From NCBI GenBank assembly GCA_009602725.1, contig WELB01000011.1:794748-858747 (forward strand): a stretch of 64,000 nt of DNA. The letters run 5' to 3'. Shown one piece after another: positions 51,850-61,361 of this stretch. Numbering within the stretch: the stretch's first letter is position 1; every line of letters begins with the position of its first letter. The notes beneath the pieces are model-generated. The model was not told the origin of the DNA. It was given only the letters and a program-made list of their open reading frames with translations, and made no database searches. Source of the stretch: Spirogloea muscicola. Taxonomy: Eukaryota > Streptophyta > Zygnematophyceae > Spirogloeales > Spirogloeaceae. A program made the translations under genes and the position numbers.

Positions 51850-54493
51850 ATGGCTTCGACTCAGAAGAACATGTATGGCTTCGAGGCGATGAGCTTCAAC
51901 ATCAACGACGGCTTCTTGGAGGCTGTCCTCCGAGGTCACCGGGCGGGCCTGTTGACCGCTGCAGACTACAACAATCTGTGCCAGTGCGAGACGCTCGACG
52001 ACATCAAGCTCCACCTCACCGGCACAGACTACGGGCCTTACCTGCAGAATGGTGACTCTCGCAAGGACCTTCAGGCCCGTTTGCTTTCGCTGACTACTGA
52101 CACCTGCGTCCTGCTCTTAGAGCAATGAGCACTCACTGAAACTGCTCCTGACGAGTACAACCGTGCATGCCTTTACAGAGCCCTCGCCATTGCACACAAG
52201 CACAATCGTGGAGAAATGCACGCAGAAGCTAGTGGAGGACTACATGTACATGCGCAATCAGGCCACTGAGCCCCTCTCCACCTTCCTAGACTACATCACG
52301 TAAGCAGTCACTGGCCTTTGACCTAATTGGCTTGCCAATCTTGGAATGGCAAGCTTGGCAGCAGGTCAATAAGTTGGTGGGACCTTCAAGGTCTTCTGCT
52401 ATTGATCTGCACAAGGTGTTGATGATCTTCTTACTGGTGGTGATTTGTGGGGGTGCTGCAGATATGGCCACATGATAGATAATGTTGTGCTCATCGTGAC
52501 TGGCACCCTGCATGAACGGGATGTTCACGAGCTTCTAGACAAGTGCCACCCTCTTGGAACGTTTGACAGGTAGGCTAAGTGCACTGCATGATTGTCTCGG
52601 ACTTAGTGGTTGCCAACCATTCAATTACGGGGTTCTTGGCAACACAAGTAACACTCAGAGTTCCCCTTTGAAAAAGTGTACTATCACGCCAATATATTTA
52701 ATGGTGCACTATCAAAGATCATAGTAACATGCACCGTTGTTTCTTGACCTGCAGCATTGCAACCTTGGCAGTTGCACAGAATATGCGTGAACTATATCGG
52801 CTAGTACTCGTGGACACACCATTGGCTCCATACTTTTCTGAATGCATCACCTCGGAGGTGACTTTGTCATTCTGGGAACCTCTGTTTCTGATTTCCTCAG
52901 AACCACTTGTTCTATGTCTTGGTTGAGTTGACGGGGGCATGAAGGCTTTGCTGCAAAGCTCAGGAGCTGTTGTTGTGTCGTTTACATTTGGCAGGATCTT
53001 GACGATATGAATATTGAGATCATGAGGAACATATTGTACAAAGCCTACTTAGAGGATTTCCACAAGTTCTGTCAAGTGAGTTGTTTCCAGACACTATTGT
53101 TGAAGACAGCCTTGAGATATCAATAAGTTCCAAGAGCATGAGCTTGAGAAGTAAAGGAGTTCAGCTTGATAAGCAGAGGAGTGTCTGTCACTCTTCTTCA
53201 GAAACTTGGAGGGGCAACTGCAGACATTATGAGTGACCTGCTATTTTTTGAGGCGGATAGAAGGGCAGTCAACATTACCATCAACAGGTGACTGCAGATT
53301 TATGAAGTACATGTTGTTACACACTAAGCTGGTATGTCATGGATTGTTGGGCAGCCAGCTCATGTGTTGCGTAGACATAACGTGACGCGCATCAATCATG
53401 ATTGGTTTGACAATGAAGCAATTGCAAGAGTCTAGTATTGAGGTGCAATTTGTCTCATTGCTGGCAGCATTGGTACTGAGTTGACGCGAGATGATCGCCG
53501 TAAATTGTACTCCAACTTCGGGCTTCTGTAAGTACTTTCCATTTGTCTTTGTTGCCACAGCATCTTATAGGATGCAGATGCTATATCGAGACATGCGGAA
53601 TTTGCTGCAATTGGTCACTGCCTGATAAGGGTCTGCTTCAATAGGTCACCTTTGGCTTTTCTTGTCATGACATGTAGAGCTCTTCATTAAAGCAGTGCCA
53701 TAGTGAGCTATAAGTGCCCTAGTGAGCTATAAATGACCATCACATTGCCACCAATAGCATAAGGAGCTCAGCTGCTTATGCTTCTTGTTTTCATGTGGTG
53801 CTCTGTCACAATGCATGATTAGTTTCCTTGAGGCTCACATGGATCTTTCCTCTGGGCAGGTTTCCATATGGGCATGAGGAGCTTGCCATTTGTGAAGACT
53901 TTGACAGCGTAAGCTCTATCAGGCCTGCCTAGGATCCTGATCCTGGTGCTAGGTAGCAGGTACATCTGAAATTTACAGAACAGCTCCTGACCTGTGTCTA
54001 GATTGCTTATGTGCAGGTTCGTGCTGCAATGGAGAAGTACCCCATGTATGCTGCCACTTTTGCGAAGTTGTCATATGGTGAGAGCCAAATGTTGGACAAG
54101 GCATTCTATGAGGAGGAGGTCAAGCGACTCACACTTGCATTTGAGCAGCAGGTAGGTGCTACCGTTTGGCCCAATGCAAATGACAGGGGATTTCATACTG
54201 CTGTCTCATTGTTGTTTCACTATGCAACAATTGATGCGGCTTCTTGTCTTCACGTCTGACATGTTCATCTATGTGCGCTCTACTCCGAAGGCATGTTAAA
54301 AGATCCTCCATAAAATTTGTATTGTGCTGATAAGAGGGCGTATGTGTTGTATGCCTTGCAGTTCCACTATGGAGTTTTCTTTGCATATGTCCGATTGAGG
54401 GAGCAAGAAATCCGCAACCTTATGTGGATATCAGAGTGTGTTGCGCAAAGGCAGAAGGCCCGCATTCATGACGGCATTGTGATCATATTCTGA
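51850..54493 (+). CDS. ATP6V0D: V-type proton ATPase subunit d (V0 sector)
   Basis: Subunit d caps the membrane c-ring of the vacuolar H+-ATPase and couples it to the central stalk. Ten exons were traced. Exon 1 (51850-52051) starts [17 protein letters not shown] and holds [14 protein letters not shown]. Exon 2 (52179-52299) has [15 protein letters not shown]. Next come [20 protein letters not shown] (52.46 kb), [20 protein letters not shown] (52.76 kb), [12 protein letters not shown] (53.0 kb), [14 protein letters not shown] (53.2 kb), [20 protein letters not shown] (53.47 kb), [16 protein letters not shown] (53.87 kb), and [19 protein letters not shown] (54.08 kb). The last exon is [20 protein letters not shown], then [10 protein letters not shown] with TGA at 54491-54493. 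It covers the full family length, with no frame break. An intron near 53.7 kb holds a roughly 20-bp tandem duplication. Confidence 0.96.
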
Positions 54494-54949
54494 ATATAGT
54501 GTGTCATGAGAACTGCCACCTGCTGATACCGAGATCCATGAAGTACTTCAGACAACTTGTTTGACCTGCATCTGATTCATGCGATGTTCATCGTTGAGAA
54601 CCCTGTTGGCACAACGGGCCAGCTTGACTGCTTGATATAGCACTTGCAGGGAGGTATTTACATGTCCAAGCTGTCTGACTGACAGACATGCTCTCATCTA
54701 GATGTGGTGCACTTGCTCATCCACCACCGGCGGTCGTCATCGATCGCCTGTGGTGGATAGACAGATGCGCCTCGCAGATATTGTGGGCGGCTCTGAAAGC
54801 AATGCACCTCAGGAGCCTACTACTTGCACCGGAAGCCCACGTGGAGCTCGGCTAGAGCTAGTGTCTCAAACAGCGCTATCAGGCCCTGGCCTTGGCAGGC
54901 ATGGCGGCTTAACTCTCAACCCTGGGGGATGGGAAGGGACTCTGAGCAC
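54494..54949. other. Short intergenic region between convergent genes
   Basis: About 450 bases, presumably 3' UTR of V-ATPase d and of the TTI2-like gene. An open frame from 54702 has no recognisable motif and overlaps the neighbour's 3' end on the other strand. Confidence 0.5.
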
Positions 54950-57033
54950 CTACGAGTGAGCACATTCCTGGACGATTCTGCAACAGCCCAAATCCACTAG
55001 AAACGGGTCATACATTGCCACGTAAAATTTGCAGGTATAAAAGAAAGGACCACAGCTACTGCGGTTTACAGTGGAAGGGCATGCAGTCACTTCTAGAGCG
55101 CACTTGTTCAGCAGCTGCCGGGTGTCTTTGATGCGCTCTTGGATCTCCGAGCAGCCCTTGTGCCGCTTAGCCTCTCCCTCAGCTCGGTCCAGCTCACTCT
55201 CAATCCTGAAAGGAGCAGAAGCAATTGACCACAGATCAAGTCAACCTGTGCTGCATATGCCGAAGGACACGTGCTCTAGCAGGCACTCAGCAACAGCCCC
55301 CTGGCAGCTGCTCACACACATCAACACCCACATGATCAGGCTTGACACAATAAGCTGCCTACAAGTGTATGCACATCAGATTCAGTTGCAAGCATGATGG
55401 AATGATCACAACAACTAGGCTGCTCTACCTACTAATAAACTTTGAAGGTGTTTCAACACCTCTGCTTGTGGGCAGGTGCTCTTGGCCACGTGCACCGCAT
55501 AGTAACATTCAACACCGCCAGGGACTGTGGAAGTGCATGCTTCACATATCATCAGTCTGCAATAGTTGCCATCTCACTATGATCCATACTTCTTGCCAAC
55601 CCAAAAAGTACACAAGGTTCTGCAGAAATTTGCACAAAGCTGTTCCACAACCTGAGAACTGAGAGAACTGTGTGGCGCTTGGCAGACCTCTGCAACGCCA
55701 CAGCGAAGGAGGACCTAAAGTTAAGGATGGGAAGCATGCTATGTTGTGTGCGATGCTGCACCTTAAGCACCGTAGCTTCGTCAAGACTGTGGATCCAGTG
55801 CAGAAGCAGAGGCAGGAGCCGTTTGAAGTGGGCCAGCAGGACAAGCCCCAGAGCTTGCACAAGCGGCAAGACAGAGTCGAGCCACACCAGGCGCCAGGCA
55901 GCGGCCTCACTGTGCCGCTCCACCTCTCCCAGCAGCGTCTCGAAGACTTGGCCGTAGCTGCACATAAGCGAGCGCCGCATGTGAAGCGTCTCAACAAGGA
56001 GGTTAGGAAGTGTGCCTCCCTGCAGGCCTTGTGATGTCGCTTGAGAGACTGTACTGTGTACAACTATAGAGTCCAGTACTGGGGCCGCCTCGGCAGTAGC
56101 TTACAGCAGGCTCCTCGGGTTGGCGCCCTCCAGCCGGGTGGCGAGCCCCACCGCCAGCGGCACCGCAAGCGGCCACAGCTCCTCGTGGCAGGCAACGAGG
56201 TTGTGGCAGAGCGCGTCTGACGTGACTGGCCCAAACCACGCCAGGTCCTCCACGCCGGCTGCTCGGACGAAACGGTCCAAGGCGACCAGGCTGGCCCGCT
56301 GCCACACCCCACCGCAGCCTCCCTAGCCACCCTCAGCTAGCGAGCACTGTCCGAAGGCTTGGGAACGTCCGCAAGCATTTGGGCGACGGCATCATGCGAC
56401 GTAGTGGCCACGAAAAGGCCGTGCAGAAAGCTCAGAGCGGTCGAGGATTCAAGCCACGATGGCACCAGAGGGTGCCGGGCTGGCAATGTAGCCAGCATGG
56501 CGTCTCTGCCGCTGATCACCTTCACGGCTGGCGAGAAATGGTCGAGGGCGGTGAGCACGCAAGGCAGAGCCGCCCGCACGAGCGCCTGCAGCTCGCTCTC
56601 GTCCGCCTGCTGCAATGGACACGCGGATTACCATCATCTTTCGGTGGGCCGGGCCAGGCCTGAACAGCTGCAGCACACGCTAATGGAGAAGCCAATTCTG
56701 AAGCACGGATTCTTAACCTTGTCTTGTAACCTTTCTGCATTGCAACAAATTATGAGCTCTGAAGAAGCTCCATCATCTAAAGTGATTGCTCAACACCACT
56801 TGTGAAGAAAAAGCTCATGTACAATCACACATATATTAAGACAATCACGTCTATCTGTTGTTCAACATTATGGGCGGGGAGTGGTGCGGAACCTGCACGA
56901 CCAGGGCCTCCAGGCGCGCCGCGGCCGCCGCAGCGTCCGCCGCCGCGTCCCGCAGGTCCCCACTGCCGGCCGGCGCCTGGCGCATGCGCCGCCGCAGGTC
57001 CCGCAGCTCGAGCTCCGCCGCCGCCGCGCCCAT
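54950..57033 (-). CDS. HEAT/ARM-repeat-like protein, possibly TTI2-related
   Basis: Exon 1 (56893-57033) starts MGAAAAELELRDLRRRMRQA, a charged, Ala-rich helix, and ends at a GTTCC donor. Exon 2 (from about 56610) continues QADESELQALVRAALPCVL and HFSPAVKVISGRDAML. Further pieces are SLVALDRFVRAAGVEDLAW and LWPLAVPLAVGLATRLEG (about 56.1-56.3 kb), then RLVWLDSVLPLVQALGL and AHFKRLLPLLLHWIHSLDEA (about 55.8-55.9 kb). A last exon starts at about 55207 with RIESELDRAEGEAKRHKG, likely coiled coil, and may run to a TAG at 54950. The alternating hydrophobic helices and the LLPLLLHWI signature recall Tti2, a member of the TELO2-TTI1-TTI2 cochaperone that matures PIKK kinases. That identity is tentative; the gene itself looks real. 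Confidence 0.6.
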
Positions 57034-57950
57034 CAAGTGCTACGCGGGCTCCGCCGCGGCGCCCATGGCCGAGGGCCTACGCCAGGCGGCTCGGGCAGCG
57101 CTGGTGTCCGCCGCCGCGGCGAGCTTGGTGAGTTTAGGGCGCACTTTAGGTTAGGGCTAGGAAGGAGAACAGGGGCCGCCGCTACCGGGATTGCATCTCG
57201 CGATATGTTGTAGGTAAGTCTGATGCAATCAACTTTCTCTGAGTACCACACGAGTTGTCACGCGCGGATATAAGCATACTCACGCCAGTCGGCGCCGCAC
57301 CGCGCTAACCCGTCGGTAAGTCCCACACGAAGACGTGCGCGACCCAGAAACGGCACCGTCACCGCCACTCACAAGGTGCTCGGGCAAGTAGTTATCCACC
57401 GTGAGTGAGACCGTGAGTCAATGTCTCAGCTCATCTGACGTCCTATTGCTGGCACGGGGGTACTGCCAAAATAATACCTTTGTGCTGAGCGGGTCAATCT
57501 GCTGTGGTGATGTACGTCATTATATGTGCTGGCCTTTGTACTAGGCCATTCTGGGCTTCGTTGCTTTCGAGTACACGAAAATCTTCTTTGTATTACCACC
57601 CTGTGGCTGGCTCTGACAGCCGCCATTTCAACATCAGCAGCCGCCACCATTAAGGAAAAGGAATAGTGGATGTGGCCGCTGAGCCCCCGCGTTCCCCGCC
57701 GCATTTCGCGGCGCCTGCCAAGGCCACCCGCCGGCCTTGCCGCCCCGCCGGCAGCTCTGGCGGCGGCGACGGCGGCGGGCAGTCGCGCAACCCGTCATTG
57801 GGGTCTAGCCGGCGCCACTTCAAGAGCCGTCCAGACGTCCTAGGCGGCCACTTACGCCGTATGGCGTAAGTGGTGGCAGCCTATTGTGGGCCTCTGTGGA
57901 CGGCCGTCCCCTGCCGCCAACACCACAGGCGGCGGCCCGGCACCCTAGAG
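57034..57950. promoter_or_regulatory. Divergent promoter region TTI2-like / MCTS1
   Basis: About 920 bases. It contains telomere-like units (GTTTAGGGCG, TTAGGTTAGGGCTAGG) at about 57129-57162, near the start of the minus-strand gene, and repeat family A copy 3 at about 57484-57592. A GC-rich stretch (57.66-57.95 kb) precedes the MCTS1 start codon and probably encodes its 5' UTR. Confidence 0.55.
57484..57592 (+). repeat. Repeat family A, copy 3
   Basis: It reads TGAGCGGGTCAATCTGCTG, TGATGTACGTCATTATATG, TGCTGGCCTTTGTACTAGG, CTTCGTTGCTTTCGAGTAC and ACGAAAATCTTC. Block order matches copies at about 309-405 and 46475-46570. Confidence 0.8.
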
Positions 57951-60200
57951 ATGTTTAAGAAGTGAGCCCTCGTGCGAATCCCACCGCCGCTACCCATCGT
58001 AACACCACATATCTAAGCTCGGCCGCTGCAGCTGAGGCTGCAGCCCTTGATGTCAGGCAGGTGCCTGTATAGCATGCCTGGAGCATTTGCTGCTGCTAAT
58101 GAGCCGTGATCAACTCCTGCTGCGGCTGTGAGGGACCCCAGGTTCACTGCGGAGGAGGTTTCGGGCCAAAATCAAGTCAAGGCGTCAGTGCAGCGCCGCA
58201 TTCGCCAGAGTATCGGCGAGGAGGTGAGGCCCCCGCTGCCATGCCAGGCTTGCTGATGGTGACGATGATGATATCTTCCTCTGCCCGCCAACATGGAGGC
58301 TAGACGGCAGCGCAAAACCTCTGCAGGCGGCAAGCGACCTCTCATTCGATGGAGTAGGGCTTGACTGGTTGCGGATAAAGCCATGGGGTCTGGAGTCAAG
58401 CTCTGTGGGTTTTCAGCCTTTGAGTTTTAGGGTTTTGCGATGTATTGCTTGGACGTCAGCAATTTTGGGTGGGGTTTAGAGTTTAGGGTTCGGGGTTTAA
58501 GGGGTTCAGGCTTTCAAGCTGCCTGCGTCAGGCCTGACGTGTCTGCGGGCCCTCGCCACGCTCTCTTTCTGCGTACCTGGGCGGCGGCTGCGGCGGCTGC
58601 AGTATCCACTGCTGGAGCCGGTCGTGGATGACCTCCTCCCAAAGAAGGCCCCACTTACCGTTGCTAAATGGTGAGAGCCATTCAAAATCCGAGGTCGCTA
58701 ACAGGCATTTGGCTCTTAGTCACTTTGACTTGTGACTTCATCACCTATTGCCACACTTTCCTATGACAATTATCCTGCAAATAGCAGCTGCTGCTGCTAT
58801 GTGCAGCAGCTGCCGGCTGTCTTCCCTTATTGGATCTCTTGCCTTTTAGGAGCTTCACAGCCAGGGCAGTGTGCAAGCCTTCTGACTGTTGACAATAGCA
58901 ACAAGCATGAGGAGTGGAACGGGACTGCCGGCAGTGCCGGCCTGAGCTTGAGCATCGTCATACCTTGGCTGAGCATGTGCGCAGCCAGAACCACCTGAAC
59001 CTGGTGGTGGTGAACAACGTGCCACTCTTCTTCAACGTGCGCGACGGGCCATACATGCCGACACTGCGGCTGCTGCACCAGTGTGAGCACCTTCCCTGCC
59101 CCCCCCCGCCCCCCCCTGCGCTCAGTGATGGCATTGTCAAGCTTTGAGGACCTCAGAGATTTAGCTGCTGAACAGAGGTGGTGGTAGGGCTCAGCCTGTG
59201 GCCGCTTTGCAGCTTCTAGTGATGACATGGTCCACTGTGAGAGCTGGAGTTAAGCATCAGTCCTCTCCCTTTTACCTTCAACTCGGTGCTGCTCTGCTCC
59301 ACCCTGTAGAGCTCTAACTTCTCCTTGGTCCTGTTTGTCCCCTTCCCCGTTCCCCACCAACTTCCTGTGAAGATCCCGATGTAATGAAGCGGGTGCAGGT
59401 CGACCGTGGCGCGATCAAGTTCGTGCTGGCAGGCGCCAACATCATGTGCCCGGGGCTCACATCCAAAGGCGGCGCGCTCGACCCCAACGTTGGCGCTGAC
59501 TGCCCTGTGGTGAGTATTCCATTCATGGGTGTTGTACAACAAAGCCTCCTCTGCTCTGTGAAGTTCAGGCCCTTTGCTGGCTTGGCGTTGTGAGCACGTT
59601 TGGTGGCTGAAGCCTAGCTGGCAACAGCAAATGACATGCGCCAAGCTCATGATGCTGAAGCTGCCATCGGCCATTGCCTGTTCAGGCAGTGCATGCTGAG
59701 GGCAAGGAGCACGCGCTCGGAATTGGGTTCACCAAGATGTCGGCAGAGGACATGTACAATCTCCAGGCTGCTGCCCTTTGTGCGCATATTTGTCAAATGG
59801 TTGATAAATTCTGTCAACAGGCTTATTTCCACCATGTCATGGTGAGCTTTATACCTCCCACTGCACAGGCTGAAGATCAACAAGGGGATTGGAGTTGAGA
59901 ACATGCACTCGCTCAATGACGGTCTTTGGAAGGTTGGCCATGCGATCCTCTTGTGCAGCTATAGGCCTTTTACTGGCACCAACAAGAATAGCCCACAGCA
60001 ATCTATTGCATTTGGTTCGTCAGCGGAGGCACACACTTGCCTAAGTTGCTGCATAGCCCTGTGCTCTGGGCGTCTCCTCCCATAGTCCTATTGCAAACTC
60101 AAGTGGTAGCTATGTGTGTGAGATGAATGAGCAGACATTGCCGGCATGGCTTTCTAATGTTGGTCTGATGGGGTTCCACCAGATGACGCACTTGGAGTGA
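57951..60200 (+). CDS. MCTS1: MCTS1 / Tma20, PUA-domain translation reinitiation and 40S recycling factor
   Basis: MCTS1 pairs with DENR on the 40S subunit to eject deacylated tRNA and promote recycling and reinitiation. Eight exons were resolved: 57951-57961, 58142-58223, 58603-58670, 58985-59082, 59373-59509, 59686-59753, 59869-59932 and 60183-60200. They sum to 546 bases, 181 residues plus stop, the same length as human MCTS1. Exon 1 is an 11-base start exon giving MFKK with the next exon. Then come [61 protein letters not shown], then the PUA domain with [34 protein letters not shown] and [16 protein letters not shown], ending MTHLE and TGA. All junctions are GT-AG and keep frame. Intron 2 holds a telomere-like cluster. 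eIF2D follows on the same strand. Confidence 0.97.
58424..58505 (+). repeat. Telomere-like (TTTAGGG-type) cluster in MCTS1 intron 2
   Basis: GAGTTTTAGGGTTTTGCG and, about 45 bases later, GGGGTTTAGAGTTTAGGG, then TTCGGGGTTTAAGGGG lie inside the intron 58224-58602. The units are imperfect. Confidence 0.75.
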
Positions 60201-61192
60201 GTTGCGGTTGCAGCAGAAGGATTGTCCCATTTCTTTCCTGCACCTTCTGTGGATCTTCTATGGACCTGGACAGTTGCAGTGCGCTTGAGAAGTTGAGGCT
60301 TCAACGGCTGCTCCACGCGACCTTTGTGTAACACTCGGCCAATCAGGAACTGCACTGGGTGAGGTATTAAGGGCATCCACTTGTGTGCTACTTCCTGTGC
60401 ATCAAGCTGCACTTGCTGCAGGACAGGCGATATTGCCAGGAAGTACTGGGCTTGTGTACTTCTTGAGCAGCAGTTTGGAAGTGAAATAATTGACAAGCAA
60501 GGTTGGGAGGATGCAGTTGCTTGCCTCGGGTGCACGACTCCCATGTAAAGCAGCAGATAGCACAGTCACATGATACATTCTCGACGCACTGCTCATCTAT
60601 CAATGACTGTACTACGAGGGGCGGCATTGTGGGACCACGCATTGCACCACACACACCTTGGCAGATTTGCCAGCTCCACCTCAACCCTAGGCAGGCCCCC
60701 CGTGTGAGCTCTCTTGCTCTGGAAGTAAGAGAGAAGGGCTCGCCCATTGAGGACAGGGGCTGGAAAAGGCCAGCCCATAAATGAAAGAACGAAGTGCGAA
60801 AAGGGGCTGGGGTAAGCACTAGGAAAAACAAGCACAGAAAGGAACTGAGCAGCTAAGGAACTCTCAGTAAGCCCTGCTGAGCCGCCTCAAGTCGGAGAAG
60901 CAGACCTGGAAGCAAACCTGCCTGGCTGCTGTGCAGTCGCTGACCTTGATCACAGCAGCCAATTCTGGCGTCATCGCTTGGCCTTGTCGTCCTCGTCGGG
61001 CCAGCTGCCGCCGCTTCTGCCACAGTCTCGAGACTGGCTCGCGCGGGAGCCGCATTGCCGCTCGTCGGTCCCCATCTGCCACGCCTGCGCCTCCGTTGAT
61101 TATAGCCACGTATATCCTCTGTGTACACTTGGCTGGCTTCCACAAGCCGCAATTTTAACAGTAGAAGCCACATTCACCTTCACTGGGCCAGC

Positions 61193-61241
<49 letters not shown>

Positions 61242-61249
61242 TNCGGCCC
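60201..61249. other. Intergenic region between MCTS1 and eIF2D
   Basis: About 1,050 bases. It holds an inverted family B copy at about 60720-60840 and a GCC run ending at an undetermined base (61243) just before the eIF2D start. No exon matching the missing N-terminus of eIF2D could be recognised. Confidence 0.55.
60720..60840 (-). repeat. Repeat family B, inverted copy
   Basis: On the minus strand it reads a TGTGCTTGTTTTTCCTAG block, then GGGCTGGCCTTTTCCAGCCC and CTCAATGGGCGAGCCC, the same order as the tandem units at 40.0-40.2 kb. Confidence 0.8.
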
Positions 61250-61324
61250 ATGGGGGAGCCGGAGTCGTGGGAGGAGGACGTGGACGAGGCAGGGGGCCGG
61301 GCCGGCGATCCATCGCCAGAGGCG

Positions 61325-61361
<37 letters not shown>

